DNA of 36,525 nt from an uncultured Clostridia bacterium. Lineage in GTDB: Bacteria; Bacillota; Clostridia; TANB77; CAG-508. The stretch spans positions 1 through 36,525 of the forward strand of contig CAJFJY010000003.1 of assembly GCA_904384205.1 (NCBI GenBank), given 5' to 3'. Below are positions 14,403-22,273 of the stretch, piece by piece; the stretch's first letter is position 1; each line of letters begins with the position of its first letter. The position numbers and the translations under genes are program-made. The notes beneath the pieces were generated by a model. That model did no database searches, was not told the DNA's origin, and saw only the letters and a program-made list of their open reading frames with translations.

Positions 14403-16091
14403 TCAAATTGCTCTCATCATGTCTTTCATATTAATCTGTAAAGTATCAACTCCATTAAATGTATTCACTTCTAATACACCTACAATATCTATTTTATCAC
14501 CAATTCGATAATTATCTACTAATGTCCCCATATTAAATCCAATAGCATTTACAACTGTATTTCCTTCTTTTAACGTTAATTTCAAATGCTTTCCTTCTGA
14601 TAATGCTCTAATAGAGTCAATTTTTAGTTTTTTGAAAGCAAATAGAGGCATTTTGTTGGCTTCTCCATATGGTTCTAATTGTTCTAAACTTTTTACCATG
14701 TCTTTATTGATATCTTTCAGTTCAAATTCAGCATCAATTTGAATTATAGGAAATATATCTTTTAAGTTTGAATCTTTTGCAACTTCTTCGAATTCGTAAC
14801 AAAACTTTTGAAAATTTTCCCTTTTTATGGTTATTCCTATTGCCATACTATGTCCACCAAATTTTTCAATCGTATCCTGACATTTCATTAATGCATCATG
14901 TAAATCAAAACCTGGTATACTTCTACCTGAACCTTTTGCTATATCATCTTCATAACACAATAAAATACTTGGTTTAAAATATAATTCCGTTATCTTTGAA
15001 GAAACTATACCAATAACCCCATGGTGCCAATTTTCTCCTGCAACTATTATAGCATCTTTCTCTTCTAAATGATTTTTTTGAATTTGATTTAATGCTTCTT
15101 CATAAATTCTTTTTTCTGTACTCTGTCTTTCTACATTATATTCATTTAAAATTTTTGTTAAATCCTTTACTTCATTTATATTCTTGGATAAAAATAATTT
15201 TAATGCCTCTTCAGCATGTCCCATTCTTCCACATGCGTTTATTCTAGGTGCAATTCCAAAAGAAATAGTTGTAGAATCAATCTTTTTATATCCAGATGAA
15301 ACTATTAATGATTTTAGACCTATATTTTTAGTTTGCTTTACTAACATCAATCCTAATTTTGTAATTACTCTATTTTCATCTACCAATGGTACTATATCAG
15401 AAATCGTACCAACACATACTATATCTAAATATTTTAAATATTCTTCCTCTTTCAATTCTAACTTTATAGAAATTGCTTGTATTAACTTAAAAACAACTCC
15501 TACACCTGCTAAATCACGGCATGGATATTTATTATCTATTCTTTTAGCATCTACTACAGCAATTGCATTTGGTATATCATCTCCAACTTCATGATGATCT
15601 GTTACTATAGTTTCTAATCCTAAAGAATTAGCATAATTAATCTCTTCTATTCCTGATATTCCACAATCAACTGTAATCATCAATTCATAATTATTTTCAA
15701 CAATTTTTTGTATAGCATTATTATTAAGCCCATATCCTTCGTTTAATCTATTTGGAATATAATAATCAGCATTTAAACCTACATCTTCTAAAAATTTCTT
15801 TAAAACAGTTATACTAGTAATACCATCAGCATCATAATCTCCATAAATAATAACCTTTTCCTTGTTATTTATGGCTTTAATAATTCTTTCAACTGCTTTC
15901 TCCATATCTGGCATTAAAAATGGGTCATGAAAATTATTTCTCGTAGGATTTAGGAAAATTTCTAATTTCTGCTCATCTATAATATCCCTATTAACAAGAA
16001 TAGTCGCCAGTAATTCATTTATATCATATTTAGTTACTAATTCATTTACTTTATCTTCGTCTGTATCATATATTTGCCACTTTTTTATCAT
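14403..16091 (-). CDS. recJ: Single-stranded-DNA-specific exonuclease RecJ
   Basis: 5'-3' exonuclease for recombination and repair. DHH-superfamily motifs are intact: IIYGDYDADG (81-90), VDCGISG, VTDHHEVG (Asp165, His166, His167), then DLAGVGVVFKL, the DHHA1 region with GRMGHAEEALKL, GHSMAIGI and the OB-fold C-terminus (about 455-562). 562 residues, the compact form without the extra Bacillus C-terminal domain. Ribosome binding site AAAAGGAG. An ACCTGTCCC-type repeat ends just before this site. It is upstream of relA as usual in Firmicutes; the small membrane gene occupies the gap on the other strand. Confidence 0.95.
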   Translation of the reverse strand: MIKKWQIYDTDEDKVNELVTKYDINELLATILVNRDIIDEQKLEIFLNPTRNNFHDPFLMPDMEKAVERIIKAINNKEKVIIYGDYDADGITSITVLKKFLEDVGLNADYYIPNRLNEGYGLNNNAIQKIVENNYELMITVDCGISGIEEINYANSLGLETIVTDHHEVGDDIPNAIAVVDAKRIDNKYPCRDLAGVGVVFKLIQAISIKLELKEEEYLKYLDIVCVGTISDIVPLVDENRVITKLGLMLVKQTKNIGLKSLIVSSGYKKIDSTTISFGIAPRINACGRMGHAEEALKLFLSKNINEVKDLTKILNEYNVERQSTEKRIYEEALNQIQKNHLEEKDAIIVAGENWHHGVIGIVSSKITELYFKPSILLCYEDDIAKGSGRSIPGFDLHDALMKCQDTIEKFGGHSMAIGITIKRENFQKFCYEFEEVAKDSNLKDIFPIIQIDAEFELKDINKDMVKSLEQLEPYGEANKMPLFAFKKLKIDSIRALSEGKHLKLTLKEGNTVVNAIGFNMGTLVDNYRIGDKIDIVGVLEVNTFNGVDTLQINMKDMMRAI

Positions 16092-16103
16092 TTTTTACTC
16101 CTT

Positions 16104-16160
16104 TTGGTTCGCCAGGTCCAGTTGAACCATTTTTGGCTCATCTGGGACAGGTTTCAATTT
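16104..16160. repeat. ACCTGTCCC-type repeat (family F) before recJ
   Basis: Read on the minus strand: ACCTGTCCCAGATGAGCC, then AAAAATGGTTCAACTGGACC, then TGGCGAACCAAAAGGAG. This parallels the block before gatD (6882-6940), in the same orientation to its gene, with the repeat ending at the ribosome binding site. Confidence 0.55.
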
Positions 16161-16273
16161 ATTTTTAGCCTTTTTGTCCATTTTGATTATTTTATACCAT
16201 TTTTTGTTTTTTTTAAAGGGGTTTGGCAAATATTTATTAATATTAAATATCACATTATCTACAATATTAATAA

Positions 16274-16318
16274 AGCCTAATACTACTCACTTTAATTTAA
16301 AGTTAGCAGTATTAGGCT
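16274..16318 (-). terminator. Terminator of the 16327-16635 orphan gene
   Basis: AGCCTAATACT (16274-16284) pairs perfectly with AGTATTAGGCT (16308-16318), with an inner TTTAA/TTAAA pairing. On the minus strand the hairpin is followed by TTTATTAATATT. It lies 8 bases beyond the stop codon. Confidence 0.7.
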
Positions 16319-16326
16319 AGAAGGAT

Positions 16327-16635
16327 TTAATAAGGCTTTATAACAAATTCCTTATTCTTGATCTCAAGCTTTATTTGCTTAGTCAAGAATCTTTTGGAAT
16401 TTCTCTCCATCCAATCCAAAAAATATTCTTCCATTTTAGGATTGTCTAGAAATTCTCCGAACAATTCACTAAGTACTTCTGGGGTAGTATAAATGTTCTC
16501 CATTTTCCGCTTTCCGAACTTTTGCTTAAAGTCTTTAAGGTATTGCCAGACTTCCTCCCTGAAGATAAGAATCGGACTAGTGATGTTCTTCCCCCAGAAA
16601 TAATTGAGATTTCGATATACTTTTTGCATTGCCAT
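16327..16635 (-). CDS. Orphan hypothetical protein (102 aa)
   Basis: Starts MAMQKVYRNLNYFWGKN after AAGGAGG; earlier in-frame ATGs lack a site and lie in the promoter. Rich in Lys, Glu, Phe and Trp, probably helical (EEVWQYLKDFKQKFGKR; SELFGEFLDNPKMEEYF), no membrane segment. Not recognised. Codon use is strikingly unlike its neighbours: AAG, GAG, TTC, AAC, CGG and CCG are common here, while adjoining fabI and recJ use A/T-ending codons. Own promoter (16670-16698) and perfect terminator. It looks like a recently acquired single-gene cassette between fabI and recJ. Confidence 0.8.
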   Translation of the reverse strand: MAMQKVYRNLNYFWGKNITSPILIFREEVWQYLKDFKQKFGKRKMENIYTTPEVLSELFGEFLDNPKMEEYFLDWMERNSKRFLTKQIKLEIKNKEFVIKPY

Positions 16636-16669
16636 AAAATTCCTCCTTATATAAATATATAATATCATT

Positions 16670-16698
16670 ATTATATTATATATTTTTGCTTTTGTTAA
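16670..16698 (-). promoter_or_regulatory. SigA-type promoter of the 16327-16635 orphan
   Basis: Read on the minus strand: TTAACA (16698-16693), 17-base spacer, TATAAT (16675-16670). The -35 begins only a few bases beyond the fabI stop codon. Confidence 0.55.
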
Positions 16699-16703
16699 CA
16701 TAA

Positions 16704-17474
16704 TTATACTCCTACCACATTAAATCCATTATCTACATGTATTATTTCTCCAGTGATTGCACTTGACATATCACTAAATAGAAAAGCTGTTGCATCTCCT
16801 ACTTGTTTTATAGTTACATTTTTATGCATTGGTGCCCTTTCTTCAACAACATCTAAAATTGAACCAAAATCTTTTATACCTCTTGCAGATAAAGTTTTTA
16901 TTGGTCCTGCTGATATTCCATTTATTCTGCAGTTATCTTTACCCAAATCTACTGATAGGTATTTTATACTTGCTTCTAATGCTGCTTTTGCAACTCCCAT
17001 TACATTATATCCTTGGATTGCTTTTTCTGATCCATAATATGTATATGCAACAATGCTTGCACCATCATTTAATAGGTCCATTTCTTTTGCTATTCTTGCT
17101 ATTGCTACTAATGAATAACTACTTACATCTTGTGCGTGTGCATATCCATCTCTTGATGTTAATATAAAATCATTTCTTAAATCCTCTGTATTTGCATGTG
17201 CAATTGCATGTAATATACCATCTATTTTTCCATGATTTTTCTTTATTTCTTCAAAACAAGTTCTTATGTCTTCATCTTTTCCAACATCATTACATAAATA
17301 TACTTCTGTTCCTGGTAATTCTTGTACTAATTCTTTTACTTTATCTAAACTATCACCTGAGCATGTGCAGATAACTTTTGCTCCTTGTTCATATGAAGAT
17401 TGTGCTGCTCCCCACGCAATACTCCATTTGTTTCTAACTCCCATTATAACTACTTTTTTACCTTCTAATATCAT
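16704..17474 (-). CDS. fabI: Enoyl-[acyl-carrier-protein] reductase (NADH)
   Basis: Last reduction of each fatty acid elongation cycle. The 256-residue short-chain dehydrogenase fold has the FabI-type nucleotide site VIMGVRNKWSIAWG (9-22), the HAIAHANTEDL segment, and the catalytic Tyr146, Tyr156 and Lys163 in YTYYGSEKAIQGYNVMGVAKAAL, at the same positions as in E. coli FabI. The C-terminus (GEIIHVDNGFNVVGV) is typical. It closes the fab/acc cluster, 84 bases after accA. Use of FabI rather than the flavoprotein FabK predicts sensitivity to FabI-directed inhibitors. Confidence 0.96.
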   Translation of the reverse strand: MILEGKKVVIMGVRNKWSIAWGAAQSSYEQGAKVICTCSGDSLDKVKELVQELPGTEVYLCNDVGKDEDIRTCFEEIKKNHGKIDGILHAIAHANTEDLRNDFILTSRDGYAHAQDVSSYSLVAIARIAKEMDLLNDGASIVAYTYYGSEKAIQGYNVMGVAKAALEASIKYLSVDLGKDNCRINGISAGPIKTLSARGIKDFGSILDVVEERAPMHKNVTIKQVGDATAFLFSDMSSAITGEIIHVDNGFNVVGV

Positions 17475-17558
17475 TTTTATTCCTCCTATTTAAATTTTTT
17501 ATTTATTTTAATTTTAATAGCTAATATAAACTACAAAGTATTAAAAAAAGATTATTAC

Positions 17559-18356
17559 CTAATATATTTTTCTATATTTTTGATATCTTTCCTCTAACAT
17601 TTTCTTATTTCCTAGTTCTTTTAACTCTTTAATTGATTCTATTAAATATTTCTGCAATTTTTTTGTTACTTTCTCAAAATTATTTTGCAAACCTTCTTTG
17701 GGTTCTTTAATAATTTCATCTATTATTCCTAAATCTTTTAAATCTTTTGCAGTTAATTTCATTTTTTCTGATGCTTCTTTTGCTTTACTAGAATCTTTAT
17801 ATAATATACTTGCAAACCCTTCTGGAGAAAGTATCGAATATATAGCATTTTCAAGCATTACAATTCTATCACCAACTCCAATTGCTAAAGCTCCTCCACT
17901 TGACCCTTCTCCTATTACAACACAGATTATTGGAACTTCTAATGATGACATCTCCATAATATTTCTTGCTATTGCTTCTCCTTGTCCTCTTTCTTCTGCT
18001 CCCATTCCTGGATATGCTCCAGGTGTATCTATAAATGTAATTATAGGCCTTTTAAATTTTTCTGCTTGCTTCATTAATCTTAAAGCTTTTCTATAACCTT
18101 CCGGATTAGGCATTCCAAAATTTCTTTCAATATTTTCTTTAGCATTTTTTCCTTTTTGTTCTCCTATCACTGTTACAGGAATATCTTTTAGCATTGCAAT
18201 TCCACCAATTATAGATTTATCATCACCAAAACATCTATCTCCATGAAATTCAATAAAATCATCAAAGATATTTTCTATATAGTCACTAGATTTAGGTCTA
18301 TCTATTTGTCTTGCAACTAAAACTCTATCCCATGCAGATACATTACTCATTTTCAT
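17559..18356 (-). CDS. accA: Acetyl-CoA carboxylase carboxyltransferase, alpha subunit
   Basis: With AccD it transfers CO2 from carboxybiotin to acetyl-CoA, giving malonyl-CoA. About 265 residues, the short Firmicute form lacking part of the N-terminal extension of the E. coli enzyme. Seen: [47 protein letters not shown] and [17 protein letters not shown] (oxyanion glycines), with [12 protein letters not shown] near the end. Three in-frame ATGs occur at the start (18362, 18356, 18350); AAGGGA abuts the first, so the second is chosen. A 125-bp family B repeat separates it from accD. Confidence 0.95.
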   Translation of the reverse strand: MKMSNVSAWDRVLVARQIDRPKSSDYIENIFDDFIEFHGDRCFGDDKSIIGGIAMLKDIPVTVIGEQKGKNAKENIERNFGMPNPEGYRKALRLMKQAEKFKRPIITFIDTPGAYPGMGAEERGQGEAIARNIMEMSSLEVPIICVVIGEGSSGGALAIGVGDRIVMLENAIYSILSPEGFASILYKDSSKAKEASEKMKLTAKDLKDLGIIDEIIKEPKEGLQNNFEKVTKKLQKYLIESIKELKELGNKKMLEERYQKYRKIY

Positions 18357-18383
18357 TCTCATTCCCTTCTTAAGAAATAAATT

Positions 18384-18508
18384 AGGTTGGAAAAGAATTA
18401 AATTTTGGCAAGGAAAACAAGTTTGAAATTTATGAGACGTACATGTGTACGTTGATTAAATTTCAAATGAAGTTTGACGACGCCAAAATTGTAATTATTT
18501 TTCAACCT
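18384..18508. repeat. Family B structured repeat, copy 1 (125 bp)
   Basis: Four nested helices: P1 18384-18400 with 18492-18508; P2 AATTTTGGC with GCCAAAATT (18401-18409, 18482-18490); P3 TTTGAAATTTA with TAAATTTCAAA (18422-18432, 18457-18467); P4 CGTACA with TGTACG (18438-18443, 18446-18451). Internal loops TGAGA/TTGAT and AGGAAAACAA/GAAGTTTGACGAC are nearly identical to those in copy 2, while the helices differ in sequence but still pair. It lies in the accD-accA gap, in the same orientation to transcription as copy 2. Confidence 0.85.
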
Positions 18509-18545
18509 TTCCTCCTTTCAAAATTTTAATCATACTTATTGTAAC

Positions 18546-19391
18546 TTATTTGTGCATTCTAATTAATTTTGCGATTGTTTCTTTCATGTCTTTTCTTTCT
18601 ACTATTTTATCAATAAATCCATGTTCTAGTAAAAATTCTGAACTTTGAAATCCTTCAGGCAAAGTCTTTTTTATTGTTTGTTCAATTACTCTAGGACCTG
18701 CAAAACCGATTAATGCTTTTGGTTCTGCTAAAATTATATCTCCTAGACTTGCAAAGCTTGCAGTTACTCCTCCTGTTGTTGGATCTGTTAATACTGATAT
18801 ATATAGTAAGCCTGCTTTATTTAGTTTATCTATTGCTGCTGAAGTTTTAGCCATTTGCATTAAAGATACAAGTCCTTCTTGCATTCTAGCTCCTCCAGAA
18901 ACACAGAATATAACAAGTGGCAATTTTTTCTTTATTGCAGTCTCTATTGCAAGAGTTATTCTTTCTCCTACTGCTGATCCCATACTCCCCATTAAAAAAT
19001 TACCATCCATCACAGCTAAAACAGTTTTTTCGCCTTCAATTTCACATATTCCACATTTAACTGCTTCACTTATTTTTGTCTTTTCTTTTAATAAATTAAC
19101 TTTTCTTAAATATCCATCAAAATTTAATGGGTCTTTTGTTAAAATATCTTCTCCAATTTCTTTAAAAGTCCCCTCGTCTGCAATTTGTCTAATTCTTCTT
19201 CTTGATGAAAGTCTAAAATATTTTCCGCAATAAGGACATATACTATAATTTTTATGCAAATCTTCTTTATATATAATTTCTTTGCAACTATCACATTTTA
19301 CCCATTTTCCTATCATCATATCTGCTGCTTTTTCATTTCTTGATTTATTTTTTTCTTCTTCATTTACTTTTTTTACTTTATCAATAACCAA
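18546..19391 (-). CDS. accD: Acetyl-CoA carboxylase carboxyltransferase, beta subunit
   Basis: Partner of AccA. The N-terminal zinc ribbon has Cys33, Cys36, Cys52 and Cys55 (KCDSC...CPYC), followed by the crotonase-like domain with [19 protein letters not shown] (split), [19 protein letters not shown] and [16 protein letters not shown]. 281 residues, normal. The start is TTG with GGTGG 9 bases upstream; the first ATG inside would cut into the zinc ribbon approach. Only 14 bases separate it from accC, so they are co-transcribed. Confidence 0.95.
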   Translation of the reverse strand: MVIDKVKKVNEEEKNKSRNEKAADMMIGKWVKCDSCKEIIYKEDLHKNYSICPYCGKYFRLSSRRRIRQIADEGTFKEIGEDILTKDPLNFDGYLRKVNLLKEKTKISEAVKCGICEIEGEKTVLAVMDGNFLMGSMGSAVGERITLAIETAIKKKLPLVIFCVSGGARMQEGLVSLMQMAKTSAAIDKLNKAGLLYISVLTDPTTGGVTASFASLGDIILAEPKALIGFAGPRVIEQTIKKTLPEGFQSSEFLLEHGFIDKIVERKDMKETIAKLIRMHK

Positions 19392-19405
19392 ACTTTAACA
19401 CCACC

Positions 19406-20746
19406 TTATGATAAAAATTTATTCAAATATGAAGTATCATAATTATCATCATGAAAATCTTTGTCATCTAAGATTTTCAACACAAAATCCACATTTGTCT
19501 TTATACCATCTACAACAAGTTCTGCTAAGGCACTTTTCATTTTTGCTACTGATTCTTCTCTGTCTTTTCCATGAACTATAATTTTCGCAAGCATTGAATC
19601 ATATGTTGGAGGTACCATATATCCGCTATATATTGCTGTATCTACCCTTACACCATTTCCTCCAGGTAGGTGTAATCCAGTAATCAATCCTGGGCATGGC
19701 ATAAAATTTTTATCTGGATCTTCTGCATTTATTCTTACTTCCATTGAATGTCCAAAAAACTTAATATCATCTTGGTCAAATTTCAATTTTTCACCATTTG
19801 CTATTCTAATTTGCTCCTTTACAATGTCTATTCCTGTAACCATTTCTGTGATTGGATGCTCTACTTGTACTCTTGTATTCATTTCCATAAAATAAAAATC
19901 CTTATTCTTGTCAACTAAAAATTCTATTGTTCCAGCATTTGTATATCCTATCTCTTTTACTGCTTTAACAGCTGTTTCTCCCATCATTTTCCTTGTTTTT
20001 TCATCTAATATTCCGCTTGGAGTTTCTTCTATCATTTTTTGATTTCTTCTTTGAATTGAGCAATCTCTCTCACCTAAGTGTACACAATTACCATGTTCAT
20101 CTGCTAAAACTTGAATCTCTACATGTCTTGGATTTTCGATAAATTTTTCAAGATATAAACTGTCATCATTAAATGATACTTTTGCTTCTTGTTTTACTAT
20201 ATCATATTCTTTTTTTAGTTCTTCTTCTGAATATGCTATTCTAATACCTTTTCCCCCGCCACCAGCAGACGCTTTAAGCATTACTGGATACTTTATTTTT
20301 GCAGCAATTTCTAACGCCTCTGATTTTGATTTTATCAATCCTTCTGATCCTTGAACAACTGGTACTCCTGCTTTTTTCATTGTTTCTTTCGCTTTTGATT
20401 TATTTCCTAACAACTCTATTAATTTATAACTTGGTCCAATGAATTTTATTCCCATTTCTTCGCAAATTCTAGCGAAACTTGGATTTTCTGATAAAAATCC
20501 ATAACCAGGATGGATACTATCTGCTCCTGTTAAACATGCTGCTTCTAGTATTGCTTTAACATTCAAATAGCTTTTAGCAGAAGGAGCAGGTCCAATACAT
20601 ATTGCTTCATCTGCCAATTTTGTGTGTAATGAATCTTTATCAGTTTCTGAATATATGGCAACTGTTCTTATTCCCATTTCTCTACATGCTCTTATTATTC
20701 TTACTGCTATTTCTCCTCTGTTTGCTATTAAAATCTTTTTTATCAT
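19406..20746 (-). CDS. accC: Acetyl-CoA carboxylase, biotin carboxylase subunit
   Basis: ATP-dependent carboxylation of biotin on AccB. 446 residues with the ATP-grasp layout: KILIANRGEIAVRIIRACRE at the N-terminus, the glycine-rich lid KASAGGGGKGIRIAY, HVEIQVLADEHGN, GERDCSIQRRNQKMIEE, the metal and bicarbonate site MNTRVQVEHPITEMVTG, and the C-terminal domain ending at NKFLS. Ribosome binding site GAGGAGG. A terminator-like hairpin lies just upstream (20786-20809), so expression may be attenuated relative to fabZ. Confidence 0.97.
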   Translation of the reverse strand: MIKKILIANRGEIAVRIIRACREMGIRTVAIYSETDKDSLHTKLADEAICIGPAPSAKSYLNVKAILEAACLTGADSIHPGYGFLSENPSFARICEEMGIKFIGPSYKLIELLGNKSKAKETMKKAGVPVVQGSEGLIKSKSEALEIAAKIKYPVMLKASAGGGGKGIRIAYSEEELKKEYDIVKQEAKVSFNDDSLYLEKFIENPRHVEIQVLADEHGNCVHLGERDCSIQRRNQKMIEETPSGILDEKTRKMMGETAVKAVKEIGYTNAGTIEFLVDKNKDFYFMEMNTRVQVEHPITEMVTGIDIVKEQIRIANGEKLKFDQDDIKFFGHSMEVRINAEDPDKNFMPCPGLITGLHLPGGNGVRVDTAIYSGYMVPPTYDSMLAKIIVHGKDREESVAKMKSALAELVVDGIKTNVDFVLKILDDKDFHDDNYDTSYLNKFLS

Positions 20747-20785
20747 CTAAATTCCTCCTCAATTCCTACATTATAAGGAAATAAA

Positions 20786-20809
20786 AGACAGTTATATTTT
20801 TAACTGTCT
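20786..20809 (-). terminator. Terminator or attenuator between fabZ and accC
   Basis: AGACAGTTA (20786-20794) pairs perfectly with TAACTGTCT (20801-20809). On the minus strand it is followed by TTTTATTTC. Since accC is needed in the same pathway, partial readthrough or an accC promoter after it would be expected; no clear promoter was found. Confidence 0.55.
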
Positions 20810-20872
20810 AATTTATCATATATTATATATTTTTTCTGATTATTTTTCAACTAGTATAAGTGGTCAAATTTA

Positions 20873-21295
20873 TTAAACAATTGCAAATGTTAATTCGCCT
20901 TTTGCTGCAACTTTTCCATTAACTGTTGCAATTGCTTCTCCTATTCCAACAGGTCCTTTTCTTTTTATTATTTTTACTTCTAATTTTAATCTGTCCCCAG
21001 GAACAACTTGTTTTTTAAATCTTATTTTATCTATTCCTCCAAATAATGCATTTTTGCCTTTATTTTCTTCCATTGAAAGAATAGCAACTGCACCAGTTTG
21101 TGCTAATGATTCTACTATTAGAACACCTGGCATTATTGGATTTCCTGGAAAATGACCTTTAAAATAATATTCATCTGCACTTACATTTTTATATGCTGTA
21201 CAGCTTTCCCCTGGTACAAATTCCTCTACCTCATCTATCATTAAGAATGGTTCTCTTTGTGGTATTATATTTTTTATTTCTTCTTTATTTAACAT
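20873..21295 (-). CDS. fabZ: 3-hydroxyacyl-[acyl-carrier-protein] dehydratase FabZ
   Basis: Dehydrates 3-hydroxyacyl-ACP. The 140-residue hot-dog protein has IPQREPFLMIDEV, the catalytic His48 in FKGHFPGNPIMPG and Glu62 in LIVESLAQ, and ends PVGIGEAIATVNGKVAAKGELTF. An open frame runs 43 residues further upstream, but that part (MWQMGQNG...) is translated palindromic repeat; AGGGGG precedes the ATG of MLNKEEIKN, which is the real start. A bidirectional terminator and a repeat separate it from accB. Confidence 0.96.
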   Translation of the reverse strand: MLNKEEIKNIIPQREPFLMIDEVEEFVPGESCTAYKNVSADEYYFKGHFPGNPIMPGVLIVESLAQTGAVAILSMEENKGKNALFGGIDKIRFKKQVVPGDRLKLEVKIIKRKGPVGIGEAIATVNGKVAAKGELTFAIV

Positions 21296-21369
21296 TTTCA
21301 AATCCCCCTTGAAATTACTGATTTTTTGTGATATAATATTACCTGATGCATTGATTTGCATCTTTATAT

Positions 21370-21456
21370 AAATAGTAGTAGGCATATCTTTCCTACTTAT
21401 GCCATTTTGACCCATTTGCCACATAAGTGGGGGTCGATATTGCCTACTACTTATTT
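21370..21456. repeat. Palindromic repeat between accB and fabZ
   Basis: Outer arms AATAGTAGTAGGC (21371-21383) and GCCTACTACTTATT (21442-21455) enclose inner arms CCTACTTATG and CATAAGTGGG. The loop reads CATTTTGACCCATTTGCC, related to the GGGACA/GGGTCA repeats elsewhere in the window. It creates a false N-terminal extension of fabZ. Confidence 0.6.
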
Positions 21457-21460
21457 AAAA

Positions 21461-21486
21461 AAGAAGGGTAGTTTTTTACCTTTCTT
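21461..21486. terminator. Bidirectional terminator between accB and fabZ
   Basis: AAGAAGGGTA (21461-21470) pairs with TACCTTTCTT (21477-21486) with one mismatch. T runs follow on both strands. Confidence 0.55.
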
Positions 21487-21522
21487 TTTTTATTTTAATA
21501 AAATAAATCCATCCAAAGATAA

Positions 21523-21993
21523 TTATTTTAATTTAAATAATGGTTTTCCAAAATCTACTACTTCTTCATTATTTACACAAATTTCTACTACTTCCCCATC
21601 AAATTCTGATTCTATTTCATTCATAAGTTTCATTGCCTCTACTATGCAAACAACTTGACCTTTATGTACTTTATCTCCGACTTTAACAAATGGTTCTTTA
21701 TCTGGTGCAGAACTCGCATAAAAAGTTCCAACCATTGGAGATTTTATAATTTTATAGCTTTCTTCTTCTTTTTCTACTTTTACCACACTATTTTCTGTTT
21801 TTGGTTTTACTGCAGGTACAGTCATTGGGGCACTAGCTTCAATAACAGATTCTCTTAAATCTGGAATAATTACTTCTTTAGTCATATTTTTTTTCATTTT
21901 TATTTTTATTCCTTCTGGAAATTCGATTTCTAAAGAATCTAATTTAGAATTTCCCATATCATCCATTAATTTCTTAATATCTTTATAATCCAT
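21523..21993 (-). CDS. accB: Acetyl-CoA carboxylase biotin carboxyl carrier protein
   Basis: Carries the biotin shuttled between AccC and AccA/AccD. 156 residues: a helical N-terminus (1-40), a flexible Pro/Ala/Val-Lys linker (45-80), and the biotinyl domain from about 82 with IVEAMKLMNEIE, biotinylated at Lys122. The domain ends FGKPLFKLK. Length is normal. A family A repeat fills the gap to fabF upstream. Confidence 0.96.
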   Translation of the reverse strand: MDYKDIKKLMDDMGNSKLDSLEIEFPEGIKIKMKKNMTKEVIIPDLRESVIEASAPMTVPAVKPKTENSVVKVEKEEESYKIIKSPMVGTFYASSAPDKEPFVKVGDKVHKGQVVCIVEAMKLMNEIESEFDGEVVEICVNNEEVVDFGKPLFKLK

Positions 21994-22071
21994 GTTATCC
22001 TCTCCTTTTTGACTATTTTAGCATAAAAATTTTTTTATATCAATAATTACTTTAAAAAGTATAAAATTTAT

Positions 22072-22271
22072 TGTAACAGTTCAATACAATTAAAATTTGA
22101 ATAGCGCGAAAATGTAATAATTTATTAATTTTGGAGGGGGTTGTGGGGACCGTTCAACAATTCTCAAAAGTTTGAAAAACTTTTGTTAGAATTGTTAGAA
22201 TGGGGAGACGGAAAAATTAATAAATTATTACATTCGGGAGCGTAAATATTTTAAAGTATTGAACTGTTACA
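22072..22271. repeat. Family A long-hairpin repeat, copy 1 (200 bp)
   Basis: Perfect 16-bp terminal inverted repeat TGTAACAGTTCAATAC (22072-22087) / 22256-22271. A second perfect helix pairs about 22111-22132 with 22212-22233 (AATGTAATAATTTATTAA on the left). A central hairpin AATTCTCAAAAGTT...AACTTTTGTTAGAATT closes it. Between helices lie conserved blocks GAATAGCGCGA / CATTCGGGAGCG and GTGGGGACCGTTCAA. It ends 2 bases from the fabF stop codon. There is no coding capacity and no clear target duplication. Confidence 0.85.
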
Positions 22272-22273
22272 GT

